This document shows positions 11,757 to 23,729 of a DNA stretch of 64,000 bases, piece after piece. Made by a program: the position numbers and the translations under genes. The stretch is from Terfezia claveryi (lineage: Eukaryota; Ascomycota; Pezizomycetes; Pezizales; Pezizaceae), in the NCBI GenBank assembly GCA_015179025.1, contig WHUX01000189.1:37556-101555 (forward strand), read 5' to 3'. The first letter of the stretch is position 1, and each line of letters starts with the position of its first letter. A model generated the notes under the pieces. The model was given only the letters and a program-made list of their open reading frames with translations, was not told where the DNA came from and did not search any database.

Positions 11757-13480
11757 ATGGATGATGATTTCGACGACTTTGGGGCCGCAGACGATGCAGC
11801 GTTGACAAAGGCTCTGGACGAAGCTGAACGCCGAGCTGCACAGACCAAGGCGTCATCTAGCAGCACCTCTAACAGAGCGACATCTGGAGCAGAGAAGGCG
11901 AGGGGGCCAGCAACTGTCCAGCAGCCACTCCCACAGAAAATAAATCGACCAACAGGCACTAGTTCTATTATTGTCAGTCAACGACAGGTAATATGAAGAC
12001 CCCCCGCAATTCATCGTTGTTTGTCTGAGCCTTTTACATTATCATACCCAGGCACAAGCCGCAGATCATTTTGGAGGATAAAAGAAAAAAGCAAGGAGTT
12101 TCCTTAAGAATTTTCTGTATTTTCCCATTTTAGCCTGTCTTACTAGCCTATCGCCCGCGGGATTGTAGCCAAGTTCCATTTATTGTATCACATACCCTAA
12201 AGCATACGAAGGATCAAAGTTCTGGAAATAGTGCGCTGTTATCCCTCTCAATTAAAACCAACCCCAAATATTTCTATCACACTTTGTCACAGCTTTAAAT
12301 CCAAAGCTTTACTTGCACGAATTGCTGATATCTTACTGGTCATAGAAAGGGAATCCGGTTTTAACATATATCAAAAACGTGCCCTGGGAATATGGTGACA
12401 TTGTGCCTGATTATGTGGTGGGCAAGACAGCCTGTGTGTTGTTCTTGAGGTATGCCTGAAATAATTCAATTACCTTCGTGAGACGGTGGTACTTTATGGA
12501 GGTGTGTTCTAACTTTCGAATTTTATGGTGGGCATAAAGCCTAAAATACCATAGTATGTCTACTCAGCTGTCTTGGTGGTACAATTATGGTATAAGACGC
12601 GGGTGTAGGGAAAGCCAGCTCTATTGATACTTTTCCGTATTGGGCAGGACTACACCCAGAATATATCTACAACCGGGTCAAACTACTTGGACACAGTTAC
12701 AGCCTTCGTATTCTTCTTGTCATGGTTGATATTGTATGTTCTCCGACACTCACCCGTGACACGTTGTTGATTGATCTTCCCTTACCATTAAGATAGGAAA
12801 ATCACCAATCCCCACTTCTTGAGCTATCAAAAACCTGCCACCTCAACGATCTCACCCTTATTCTATCATGGGCCCCAGCTGAAGCGGGGCGCTACCTGGA
12901 AAGCTACAAGTCGTTCGAAAATGCCGCACCAACTCTTATCCAGGAGAAGCCTAAAGCGGACTATACCTCCCGCATGATTGATGTATGCACTTCGGTGAGG
13001 AGTGTGAGTAAGAAAGATGCTGTTAGCTTGGTAACGACGTATGGGAGTGTAAGAGCGGCATTAAATGCGGAAAAAGAGGAAATAGTACTTATCCAGGGGT
13101 GGGGTGAAAAGAAAGCGGAGAGGTGGGAGAAGGCTGCGAGAGAGCCTTTCATGGTAAGGAAGGGAAGAAAGGTGGGTGAAATGCCAAATGCGAGGCGTGA
13201 AGACGGCCAGAGACTAGAGGCAGATATTAGATTCAAGCGAGGAGATGTGGCGGGGAGGTTGGGTATCGGGCCGGTGACCCTACCAGAGGCAATGACACAA
13301 GGACCAACTGTAGTAGTTGACGACGACGAAGGTTCTATAATGGCGGATAGGGAGCTGGAACGGGAGAAGTGGGAGCCGCGTGAAAAGGACGTTAATGGAA
13401 TCGCCAGAGGTGGCACAGCCGCTGTTCGAGGCCATGATAAAATAATGGCAGCAATTGCGAAGCTGCGGGCTACGGGCTAG
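11757..13480 (+). CDS. RAD10: Rad10/ERCC1 nucleotide excision repair nuclease subunit
   Basis: This is the non-catalytic partner of the Rad1/XPF endonuclease, which cuts 5' of DNA damage and acts in interstrand-crosslink repair and recombination. I read five exons: 11757-11987, 12346-12449, 12540-12553, 12648-12733 and 12797-13480, giving 372 aa. Family motifs cross every junction: SSIIVSQRQ then [45 protein letters not shown], then [12 protein letters not shown] and AEAGRYLE. A helix-hairpin-helix end ([10 protein letters not shown]) follows. Exon 3 is a 14-nt micro-exon and intron 1 is long (358 nt). Upstream ATG 11685 is in frame, but 11757 starts the typical MDDDFDD acidic N-terminus. The C-terminal ~90 residues after the hairpin domain are less conserved. 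Confidence 0.93.
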
Positions 13481-14755
13481 TTGGTCCCTCATAAATACCT
13501 TGTTAAATGTCTTGCAATAAATGTATTATTAATGGAGATTAATGAGGATAAATGGACTAATAATGAGATTAGACCTTTAACATTGTGCCCTTTTGAATTT
13601 TTGGACGAAAAGATATTACCCTCAGCTGAATTCCTTCTGTCTAGACTGGTTGCCTGGACTTTCCATTAAAATTTTTTGTCGGTCAGGTTACGCTACTTTC
13701 TCGGTTGAAAAAAAAGCAATATAACAAGGGCAGCCACGCACCTTGGTTGCCACATCCTGATTTGATTAGCTTCTCGTTATAATGCGTTTCATAACCGAGG
13801 ATCGTCGCGGGAAGTTGCAAGAAGATGAAAATCCTACTTGGATCTCTGCTAGCGCCGGGCAGGAAATATCTATTTTAGGGCTAAACTGGGAAATTCAAAC
13901 ATTTGTTATGCGAAAACGGGCCAATTGCCACGAATCGTTGCTACTAGATATCCGCCTAGGCAACAGCTGCAAAACCGGAGCGGTCTCGTTACATGTCTTG
14001 TTACAGTATGGTGATGAGCCTACCTACCAGATGCACGCAGTGGTATATCGGTACCTGCAGCTGTCTAGCGTTAATCGAAAAAGAGCAGGTTAGCCACTCC
14101 GCTCCCAGTTGGTGCCCCTATGGATTTTCCTATTCATGATACCCATTGCTGCTATTCCTACTTACCTTTTCCCGTTTTGCGGATTGTGGCTGCTGTTTAT
14201 GGTGACGATCTCCTCGACGACTGGTCCCACTGGCGTTTGGGAATTGATTACCATAACCTCATACCGGGGTATCTGGGCCCCATAAGTGGATTATTGGAAT
14301 ATGAGGCTGGAGTACGTCGTCAATCACCCCGAGCGGAATTAACGTAGATCCCGCGAAGCCACAGAGTTTCACTCTCAACGACATGGCTATTTTCATTAGC
14401 CTATGAAATTCACTTGTTCAGAGACGAGCTATATGATTACCTTGTCAAGCTTAATTCAGGTCTCGTAGGTTGAGCATGAGTAATGTAAGTTGAGCCTGGG
14501 GAAAGAGGTATATATGCTGCCCTTCCCGCCGCTGGAGATTGAGTTCTTCAGCAAACAAGCAATCCAGTGATCGTTACAGACATAGCTTCCTTCTTACGAG
14601 TTTCTTTCCTTTTCCTTTTCATTTTCCTTCTCCTTCTCCTTACCTTCACAAACAGGACTGGTCCTGGAAACACCACTTTCTTGCCTCATTGTTATACCAT
14701 TATCAACTATTCTTCACATATACTTCTGAATCAAGTGCGAATACATTCCCTCAGT
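13481..14755. other. Intergenic; one weak small ORF
   Basis: This contains a 103-codon plus-strand open frame at 13782-14093 with no recognised domain and no supporting context. The last 250 bp are the likely 5' leader of the repeat-rich secreted protein, including a pyrimidine-rich stretch near 14600-14650. A TATA-like GTATATATGC lies near 14508. Confidence 0.35.
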
Positions 14756-16474
14756 ATGCTATTCAAACCTTCATTTCTCCTCCTCCTAGCAGTAACTGCT
14801 AGTACTGCCCCTACCTCCATCAGAGGCCGAGGCTCTTTACCTCAGAGGGCTGCTGTTGCCCAGGTGAAGAGGGATTATGGCAATGTGTTGGACAGCGGCA
14901 CTCTCTATGGAAGAAACACTCCTTCCAACTATGATCAGGATACCAACAAGCCTGGTTTTGACCATAGAAAACATGGCTCGCATTATAAGGATCAGGAGAC
15001 GAATGAGCCTAGAACTAGCGAGTATAGGCCCCAGGATAAGGAACAGAAAGCCACAACTACCTGTACCAAGAAGAATAGGCCAACTCCAATTAATCAGTCT
15101 GGAGAGACGACCACTAATCTCCCCGGCAATGATACATATAACCCCGTGAGTTACGATCAGAGTGGAGAGCAGTATGGCCCTGGGGGTAAGGAAAGGAAAG
15201 CCACAACTACCTGTACCAAGAAGAATAGGCCAACTCCAACTAATCAATCTGGAGAGACAACAACTAATCTCCCCGGCAATGAGACACCTCAGAATACCGA
15301 GGTTAGCCCAACCCCAACAGCTCCAACTGGACCAGAAATAACCCCACCCGGACCATCTCCTACTGGACCAACGGATTCTCCATATAGTGGAAATACCGGT
15401 AATGAGACCCTTCAAAATACCGAGGTTGGTCCAACCCCAACAGCTCCTGGATTAGAGGTAACTCCACCTGGGCCATCTCCTACGGGACCAACAGATTCTC
15501 CATATGGCGGAAACACTGATACCCCGGGCAGTGAGACCCCTCAGAATACCGAGGTTGGCCCAAGCCCAACGATTCCAACTGGACCAGTGGTAACCCCACC
15601 CGGACCATCTCCAACTGGGCCAGCGCCAACGGATTCTCCACATGGCGGAAACACTGATACCCCCAGCAATGAGACCCCTCAGAATACCGAGGTTGGCCCA
15701 AGCCCAACGACTCCAACTGGACCAGTGGTAACCCCACCCGGACCATCGCCAACTGGGCCGGCACCAACGGATTATCCATATGGCGGAAACACTGATACCC
15801 CCAGCAATGAGACCCCTCAGAATACCGAGGTTGGCCCAAGCCCAACGATTCCAACTGGACCAGTGGTAACTCCACCTGGACCATCTCCAACTGGGCCGGC
15901 GCCAACGGATTCCCCATATGGCGGAAACACTGATACCCCTGGCAATGAGACCCCTCAGAATACCGAGGTTGGCCCAAGCCCAACGATTCCAACTGGACCA
16001 GTGGTAACTCCACCCGGACCATCTCCAACTGGGCCGGCGCCAACGGATTCCCCATATGGCGGAAACACTGATACCCCTGGCAATGAGACCCCTCAGAATA
16101 CCGAGGTTGGCCCAAGCCCAACGATTCCAACTGGACCAGTGGTAACTCCACCCGGACCATCTCCAACTGGGCCGGCGCCAACGGATTCCCCATATGGCGG
16201 AAACACTGATACCCCTGGCAATGAGACCCCTCAGAATACCGAGGTTGGCCCAAGCCCAACGACTCCAACTGGACCAGTGGTAACTCCACCTGGACCATCT
16301 AATACTAAACCGATGCCAACGGATTTTTTCTATGGTGGAAACACCGGCAACGAGACCCCATATGGCGGAAACACCGATACTAATCCTCCACCTCCACCTC
16401 AACCACCAACCACTGACGCACCTGTCCCATATGCCCGCCGCCGCCGCACAGGACAATTCCGTTCACGGTTCTAA
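14756..16474 (+). CDS. Secreted Pro/Thr-rich repeat protein, unknown function
   Basis: I chose ATG 14756 because it opens a clear signal peptide (MLFKPSFLLLLAVTASTAP) followed by a kexin-type site, QVKR before DYG. The product is 572 aa; an earlier in-frame ATG at 14567 would add a second hydrophobic stretch and is less likely. After a Cys/Lys segment repeated twice (KATTTCTKKNRPTP), eight units of about 41-46 residues follow (NETPQNTEVGPSP..., TPPGPSPTGP...). The C-terminus is PPPPPQPP and then RRRRTGQF; there is no GPI-type tail. The composition suggests an extended, O-glycosylated wall or extracellular protein; that is inference. I know no family match. Copy number is probably variable. 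Confidence 0.75.
   Translation: MLFKPSFLLLLAVTASTAPTSIRGRGSLPQRAAVAQVKRDYGNVLDSGTLYGRNTPSNYDQDTNKPGFDHRKHGSHYKDQETNEPRTSEYRPQDKEQKATTTCTKKNRPTPINQSGETTTNLPGNDTYNPVSYDQSGEQYGPGGKERKATTTCTKKNRPTPTNQSGETTTNLPGNETPQNTEVSPTPTAPTGPEITPPGPSPTGPTDSPYSGNTGNETLQNTEVGPTPTAPGLEVTPPGPSPTGPTDSPYGGNTDTPGSETPQNTEVGPSPTIPTGPVVTPPGPSPTGPAPTDSPHGGNTDTPSNETPQNTEVGPSPTTPTGPVVTPPGPSPTGPAPTDYPYGGNTDTPSNETPQNTEVGPSPTIPTGPVVTPPGPSPTGPAPTDSPYGGNTDTPGNETPQNTEVGPSPTIPTGPVVTPPGPSPTGPAPTDSPYGGNTDTPGNETPQNTEVGPSPTIPTGPVVTPPGPSPTGPAPTDSPYGGNTDTPGNETPQNTEVGPSPTTPTGPVVTPPGPSNTKPMPTDFFYGGNTGNETPYGGNTDTNPPPPPQPPTTDAPVPYARRRRTGQFRSRF
15275..16310 (+). repeat. 138-bp coding tandem repeat, eight copies
   Basis: Copies 3-7 are nearly identical at the DNA level across 138 bp (for example gagacccctcagaataccga and ggtggccaactgg-type blocks recur). 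Copies 1, 2 and 8 are shorter or diverged. The near-identity points to recent unequal exchange or gene conversion. It also creates long antisense open frames that are artefacts of the repeat. Confidence 0.9.
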
Positions 16475-17034
16475 GGGAAGGATAGAAGGAAGGATATTTA
16501 TTTGGGGGTGGGGGCCAGTGGAAAATGAATAGTATTAGGTGGATGGATTGAGCGATGAACAGAATTGGATTGGATGTTTTGTACAACCCATGCGAGTTAG
16601 TCTTGAGTTGAGCTCTAATTTGAGGTGGAGTAGCGGGGTAGGTGGTGGTCACTTGTCACTCATTGTATTAGCATGATTTTTTTAGGGGGGTATATAGCGA
16701 GGTAAATAATGGAAAATAAGTAATTACATCAAGTACCAAATCTTCACATTCATCATTAACCTGAAATCTCCCGGTGCAAATTAATCGGCGGGAACTGAGT
16801 TCCTAAAAGAGCGAAACATGGTAACCATTACTCTTCACAAAGAAAACTCTCTAGTGAAACCGAACCATACGGCAACCCGTGAATAAACCCAACCATATTA
16901 TCTAACAAATAGCCCTGAACAAGGCAAGAACGAGAAAAGAAAAGGCACCAAACTCGCTATCTTATATCGAAAAGATTCACTTCCCTACTCAAATATAGCC
17001 CTGAACCCCAAATCTCCTAAACTTCCTATTCATA
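16475..17034. other. Intergenic, nothing recognised
   Basis: This is the 3' flank of the secreted repeat protein and the 5' flank of the DNAJC28-like fragment. I see no repeat or coding feature. Confidence 0.35.
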
Positions 17035-17088
17035 TTGCTTTCAATCCTCCATCACCACACTAACTATCTCCTCTCCCTACCTTCCCCC

Positions 17089-17448
17089 ATGGCTAACATG
17101 TACATCCTGCAAGCTCCTCCCATCATACCTATACGATTCTATCACACCTTAACAGTGGAGAATCTCAACAATTTGATCCGCTCGTATAATCTCCTCGCTC
17201 CGGAACTGGCCAAGAAACCATACTTCTCGCTCGAGAGGGAATTGAACGCTTGTTATCTGGATGTTGCACCACAATTGGCCAACAGTTCAAGAAAAGCCAA
17301 GGAAGTTCCCAGTTCTAGTGTTGGCGGAAGTGGGGGGTTATGGGAGAAGGTTGCAGGTGGCAGGTTGCGAGTTTATGATAAGCAGAAGCCATCATATGAT
17401 TTTAAAGAGCTTTTGAGGGATTTATGTTCTAGAAAAGCACCTGCCTAA
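17089..17448 (+). CDS. Small protein resembling the C-terminal part of fungal DNAJC28/DUF1992 proteins
   Basis: The central segment, with LNNLIRSYNLLAPELAKKPY and then FSLERELNACYLDVAP, resembles the conserved C-terminal region of fungal DnaJ-homologue subfamily C member 28-like proteins, as I remember them. The N-terminal DUF1992 domain is not present here or visible upstream. ATG 17089 gives 119 aa; ATG 17035 in the same frame gives 137 aa. It could be a truncated copy, a stand-alone small gene or the last exon of a gene whose earlier exons I missed. Function is unknown. Confidence 0.45.
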   Translation: MANMYILQAPPIIPIRFYHTLTVENLNNLIRSYNLLAPELAKKPYFSLERELNACYLDVAPQLANSSRKAKEVPSSSVGGSGGLWEKVAGGRLRVYDKQKPSYDFKELLRDLCSRKAPA

Positions 17449-19100
17449 GTTGAGGGTAACTGCAGCTGTTAATCGTTATAATATAAAATATATAGCCAGG
17501 ATCATAAGTCTTCGCCCTTTGGCGTCTTTATAACAAAATATGTCACCTTTCGTAGAAATCCCAGCACCATGGACCTAGTTCCCTAAAAGCTCTAAGAATT
17601 AATTACTATTACCTACTTTGAACCTCCTACATACTTTTCCATTCAGGCAATGCCATGGATTCATACCTCCCCAACCTTCTATGTATCACTTCTAGCTGAT
17701 AAAATATTTCTTTTAAGAGTAATAGATGCTATATAAATCTATAGCATTTGATAAATTTTATCTAATCTTACTTTCTTTGTGCTATCCTCCAATTCATGTA
17801 TATTCATATGTATCAAGCGGAGATTAAAATAAACCTTCGCTATTTCAACAGCAGGCCGAGTAACAACACTTCTTAGTGTTTCGGTTCCTATTTTGGTAAA
17901 AACCAAATGCCCTTGTGGCAACCGCCATAAGTTGATTTTACCACCAGAAGAAAGCTGGAGCATTAGAGTTGCGGGTGCCAACCAGACTAGAGTTGCGGTC
18001 TTCTAGTTGTTAATGAGTAAATACTTATGTATGTACACGCTTTTCCTCCCAGGGATTTCACCAAGTGCTCAACCTCCTAGTGCCACCTGTCCCCTTGGAC
18101 AACCAAACCCTTTCCTTCAAAACAATCTCTCCCCTTTTTAACGCCGCAATCATGCAATCCACCACTGCAGAGTAATCCTCCATTCACATCTCCTCATCAT
18201 CTCCATATTACGAAACACCGCCCTAAATTTCTCCTCCCCGTCCTCACAAAACCAAACATAGCACCTCCGCCATTGCTCTCTCACATGTCCTTCATTGACA
18301 ATATGCACATAGTTGCTAACATAGTCGTCTTCTGAGCCCGCATCCATAATCAAGTCGACAAGAACGTATTCCTATTTCCGCTCGTCTCAGCATTTAAGTC
18401 GTTGACGTTGCCTTCTTTGACTTAGCGTTGGCATGGCGTGACCTAAGTAGTTACGTTAAGCTTCATTAGATAAGGGGCTAACGTTATAGAGAAATTACAG
18501 GCATTTGTCGTTGGTAGTCTGGTTGGCACGACTCCGAGATAGGAATCATAGAGGTGAACCATTAACTCCGCTTAGTTACCCTCAAAAAACAACCACAGTG
18601 TAGCTCCTATAGTATCCCAAAAAGCCATTGATCTAGCCGCACAAGGTCAAGGATACGGTTGCATACTGTACCCCATCTAGTTACCTAGATGAATATTTTA
18701 TTGTAGGCATTTCATTGTATTCCCTCATTCACATTGTAAATATACCGGGGCCGATGCGACGGCTGAAGCAGCTATATTCACAATGACTTTTAGGCGAAGG
18801 CTGTATAATATGCCATCATTCAAGAGCCGTACCTACCTGAAATGCATTTGGTCATAAATTCATCTATCTACTTACGGTTATATGTAGTTGGAATAAGATG
18901 CCAAGACTACTAAATGGGTTTCCTTGGCCTTGTTTCTTATGTAACTCAGCAAGCATCAGTTCCTGCATACTCGTCATCGTCAACTTATTTCACTCTTTTC
19001 TGACACCGCCGTTTAGGTATTTTAAACACAGAAATCTTACAATCCCCTAGAACTGAGCCGCCCCAGAGATACCCGGGATATATACATCCAGACCACAAAG
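17449..19100. other. Intergenic with two TAGTCTGG-type ends
   Basis: No coding sequence is supported. Two ends of the dispersed short-repeat family lie at about 17974-17990 (ccaaccagacta orientation) and 18515-18538 (tagtctggttggcac orientation). The last part is the likely V-ATPase promoter. Confidence 0.4.
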
Positions 19101-21849
19101 ATGGGGAAGGACACCCTTTTCCGCTCGGTGGAGATGTCGCTCGTACAGCTGTACGTAGCAACAGAAATCGGGAGGGAGACGGTTAGCGCGTTGGGAGAGA
19201 TTGGCCAGATCCAGTTCCGTGATGTATGATGGATTTTGACCCAGTGACTGGCAACCCGGTAGATGTACTGACTTGTGCCTTGTGTAGCTTAATGCCGAAA
19301 CCTCCGCATTCCAAAGGACTTTCACAGGAGAGATTAGGCGACTGGACAATGTCGAGCGTCAGCTGCGTATGTTTGATTTATTCCGACTTTTCTTGTTTAC
19401 AACGAACTCATAAAATGTAGGATTCTTTGGTGCACAGATGGAGAAGAACAGTATACCTCTCCGACCCCTCCCAGACTCGGCATATGTTACCGCAGCTCCG
19501 AACGCGAACGAGGTCAACGAACTAGCTCAGCGTACTGACGTGCTTGAGAACCACATCAACCAGCTTGACGACAGTTACGAAACCCTACAGAAACGTTGGG
19601 TCGAGCTTATTGAGTTCCGCTGGGTGTTGCGAGAAGCTGAGGCCTTTTTCGATAGCGCTTATGGGCATACGGATGAAATCCGAAGCTCGGCAGACGAGCC
19701 CTCGGCCCCATTGCTCGAGGATGTGGAGCAATCCGGGCCTGCCAATGGTGCCCAGGATCGGTCCCTGAGCAGAATGAACATTGGCTTCGTGGCCGGAGTT
19801 ATCGCTAGGGAGAAGATTGCTGCATTCGAGAGGATTCTGTGGAGAACACTCCGCGGAAATCTTTACATGAGGCAGAGCGAGATCCCTGAGCCCATCGCTG
19901 ACCCAACTACCCATGAGCAAGTTGACAAGAATGTCTTTGTTATTTTTGCCCATGGAAAGGAGATTATTGCAAAGATTAGAAAAATCTCTGAGTCCCTGGG
20001 CGCTGATCTGTATGGTGTGGATGAGGATAAGGATGAGCGGACAGATCAGATTCGTGAAGTCAACAATCGCATCGATGACCTCAATGCTGTCCTTCAGAAC
20101 ACAAAGAATACCCTACACGGAGAACTGAGGCAGATTGCCCAGACCTTGGCCTCCTGGATGGTAATCATAAAGAAGGAGAAAGCTGTTTACTCTGCTCTCA
20201 ATCTATTCATTTACGATTCTGCGAGAAAGTGCTTGATTGCAGAAGGGTGGTGCCCAACAAGCACAGTCCCTCAGATCAAACGTACCCTTCACGAGGTTAC
20301 CGACCGCGCCGGTATACATGCCCCCTCCATAATTACTGAGGTGAAGACCAGCAAAACCCCGCCGACTTACAACAAGACCAACAAATTCACACTCGGCTTT
20401 CAGACCATTATCGACGCCTATGGTACTGCCAAATACCGTGAAGTCAACCCCGGTCTACCCACCATCGTCACTTTCCCCTTCTTGTTTGCTGTCATGTTTG
20501 GTGATGTCGGGCATGGTTTTATCATGGCTCTTGCGGGTGCCTTGATGGTCTGGTTTGAGAAACCACTCGGGAAGAAAAAGGTGTTTGAGCTGTTTGACAT
20601 GGCCTTCTTTGGGCGATACATCATCTTGATGATGGGACTCTTCTCCATATATACTGGTATGATCTACAACGATATTTTCTCCAAATCCATGACTCTTTTC
20701 AAGTCTCAGTGGGTGTGGCCGGAGCACTTCGAGCCGGGTACGCCAATTGAGGCTTCTAGAAGAGATAATTACACATACCCCTTCGGGCTCGATTGGGGCT
20801 GGCATGGAGCAGAGAACAACCTCATCTTTACGAACTCCTACAAAATGAAGCTTAGTATCATCCTCGGATGGGCTCACATGACATACTCACTCTGCCTCTC
20901 TCTCATTAACCACCGCTACTTCAAATCCAAGGTCGACATCTGGGGGAACTTCATTCCCGGAATGGTTTTCCTCCAGTCTATCTTCGGCTACCTCGTACTT
21001 ACCATCATCTACAAATGGACTCAAGACTGGAATGCCCGTGGTGACCCTCCACCATCAATTTTGAACATGCTTATCTTCATGTTCCTCCAGCCTGGTACCG
21101 TCAATGAACCACTCTTCAGGAATCAAGCCTTCATCCAGGTCTGCCTGTTGCTTATTGCGCTCTGCTGTGTTCCAATCATGCTTTTCCTTAAGCCCTTCTG
21201 GCTCCGTTTCGAACACAACAAACACTGCGCTCTTGGATACCGTAGCATCTCCGATGGGCGCATCGTCTCCGCCCTCGACCCTGAAGACGAAGATCACCCC
21301 AGTCTCACAGCTCACCACGATTCTCGACATTCCCTCGACTCTGTCAACGACTCAGGCGCCCTCATCGCCGAAGACATGAAAGAGGAAGAGGAATTCGAGT
21401 TTGGAGAAGTCTTAATCCATCAGGTCATTCACACGATTGAGTTTTGTCTTAATTGTATCTCGCATACAGCGTCGTATTTGCGTTTATGGGCCTTGTCGCT
21501 TGCCCATGCCCAGTTGAGTACCGTCTTGTGGAGTATGACCGTGGGAAATGCATTTTATTTCTCTGGGTTTTTGGGTGTCATTGCAGTGTTCTTTTTGTTT
21601 GCTATGTGGTTTAACCTGACGGTTGCGGTGTTGGTGGTTATGGAGGGGACGAGTGCTATGTTGCACAGTTTAAGGTTGCATTGGGTCGAGGCGATGAGTA
21701 AGGTATGTTCACGCAGTTCTATTGACTCCTTTGGCGTGAAGTAAAGCTAATAATTGGTGTCTTACGTATAGCATTTCATTGGAGAGGGTGTTCCCTTTGA
21801 GCCCTTCAGCTTCCAGTTGTTGCTCGAGGAGGATGCGGAGGTTAATTAG
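19101..21849 (+). CDS. VPH1: V-type proton ATPase subunit a (Vph1/Stv1)
   Basis: This is the 100-kDa membrane subunit that forms the proton half-channels of the V-ATPase on vacuole or Golgi/endosome membranes. I read four exons: 19101-19223, 19288-19366, 19421-21702 and 21772-21849, giving 853 aa, close to yeast Vph1. The N-terminus [19 protein letters not shown] is diagnostic, and a cytosolic coiled-coil region follows. Membrane segments begin near [20 protein letters not shown]. The essential channel arginine is in [16 protein letters not shown] (about R755). All junctions keep frame, and the last exon ends in [17 protein letters not shown]. Filamentous fungi usually have one such gene, so the choice between Vph1 and Stv1 naming is arbitrary. 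Confidence 0.96.
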
Positions 21850-22452
21850 TAATCTCTTCTCTAGATCGCTCCGTGTCATGTTTACATCTTGTGAGATGGT
21901 GAAAATGAAGTATGAGGTTGAATGCGGCACCGGGGCCGCGTGCAGACAAGAGACAACAAGTGATACATTATGTGACAATACTTGCGTTTTCATTCATGTT
22001 ACTTATACAGTACAAGCTGTTTTTGTCTGAATATTGAGCGTATTATGTATATCAGTTTTGTCTTGCAAATGCAGTTGAACTGTCTAGTAGATTCTAATAC
22101 CTGTCCTTCCAAAGCTACCTTTTCCATTTGATATGTATCCGGTTGAAAAGTTAGATACTCCAGATCGCAACACACGACAAAGCTACAATGGCTTATTGAT
22201 AAAGCATAGAAGAAACAGAAAAATAAAGCTAAATTAAAACATTCGATGGTGTTCTCTTACTCAGACTGGATTGGTTGCAAGTCAATATATTGTTGCGTGG
22301 TTATATGCTTGTGGTTGCAAGGTTGCTATGTGAGTGTCCAGGAACTTTTGAATACATAATAAAAAAAATTCCACTCACTGATGTCGAAAAGTCGTTACGA
22401 TTCCTGGCACAATCTTTCTAACGATGTAAACTACCTCGTACATTCCGTACTT
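21850..22452. other. Intergenic between convergent genes
   Basis: This is shared 3' flank of the V-ATPase gene and the Apd1-like gene, which converge here. I see nothing else. Confidence 0.4.
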
Positions 22453-23729
22453 TTACCAACTAACCGCCCCCGTCTTCCTATAGAACCCACCCCTAATCAT
22501 ATCTGGATTCACAATTTTACCCTGGCAAATCGTGTACTTCACAATCCCCTATACAAGGTCAGCATGAGCTCCTCCAATCCCAAAACTTCAGGGAGACCAA
22601 ATACCTACCTCAACATGCTTAGGCGCCACCCTTGCCAACCACACCCCCATTCCATCCTCCTTTCTATAAATCAGCACATTGGCTGAATACTTATGCCCCC
22701 CTATATGGTTAATGAAGTACAGCCCTACCCCACCGGGGCGGGTATCACTTAGATCCCGGTGCAGCCCGAGAGGGCGGAGGTGTCGCTCGAATTCGCGAGC
22801 GAGGATGGGCGCAGATATGCCGCAGCGGGCGTCGCGGCGTTTGTGTGAGCAAAGGAGAACGATGAGAGAGTGGGGGCACGGGTGAGAGGAGAGTTTGTCG
22901 TTGATGGAAAGGGGGATTTGGGTAGGTTGGGAGGGGGGGTGATCAAGGGATGCGACAGCAAAGCGGAGGGCGAGAGACTCGGATACGGTTAAGTCAGCCT
23001 CTTCAGCTGGGGTTTCGTAGGCAATTTCAGAACCAGAATCCGGTGGGGATGGTGGGGCTTGTGGGGCTGGGGTTGCGGTTTCTACGGCCGTGAGTGGTGT
23101 CCGTGTCATAGGGCCAGAGTAGACGAACCGCCGAATTAGCTCAGGTGTATCCTCCGGAGTAACATTTGTTACCTCGATAAACGAGGGTAGAATAAGAACT
23201 GTTGTCGGCATAGGCTTATTCTGTTCCTCTGCGACATAGTATTCCGGTGGAGGTAGCATATTCGAGGCAGAGATCATGAGTTTCTGTAGGAAATAATTAA
23301 ATCTTCAGGTACCTTCTGCAAACTGCATATAACGAAAAGCACCTCTGGGTACAGGCAAGAGGGTACATACTTGACAGTCACTCCCCTTCGCCTCTTTCCC
23401 CAGAGCCATCATCACACTCCCCTTCTCATCCTCCACATCCCTTAACCAATCCGTCTTCCCAGTCGCCACAATCGCGTGCACTCCATACTCATTCACCTTC
23501 CCCAAAGCTCATCATCCTCATTGATTCCAATTTTTGTAAATGCCCTAGGGTACTCTACCGGGCAGGAAGCACAATCATGGAGACAATCCTCCCCGTCTAT
23601 TGCTGGGTCAACGACGGGGAAGAGAGTACTTTTGGTGGGTTTGCTGGGGGTGGGGCATTCGTGTGGAGTGCCCGGTAGAGAGGAAATAATGAAGGTTTTT
23701 GTCCTGTCAAGGAAGTTGCGGATGGACAT
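22453..23729 (-). CDS. Apd1/sucrase-ferredoxin-like protein; frame broken by one base
   Basis: The family includes yeast Apd1 and Aim32, which carry a thioredoxin-fold [2Fe-2S] domain with histidine ligands. Blocks are 23729-23371 (with a frame break at 23500-23504), 23283-22609 and 22548-22453, about 376 aa. Conserved segments in order: DGEDCLHDCASCPVEYP, HAIVATGKTDW, SHKRRDARCGISAP, FINHIGGHKYSAN, WLARVAPKHVE and EGIVKYTICQGKIV. Introns are 87 and 60 nt with good signals. Between DELWG and KVNEYG the frame shifts by one, as if one G of a GGGG run were missing. No stop or splice signal explains it. It is transcribed away from the RraA-like gene across 365 bp. Confidence 0.88.

Noticed and set aside
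12054..12082. Extra RAD10 exon after the CCCAG near 12051
   Set aside because: It runs into a stop within ten codons, and the family expects SQRQ to join KGNPVL directly, which the 358-nt intron provides.
15452..16456. Long minus-strand open frames (334 and 272 codons) antisense to the secreted repeat protein
   Set aside because: They are open only because the 138-bp repeat lacks stops in those frames; the plus frame has a signal peptide and sensible composition.
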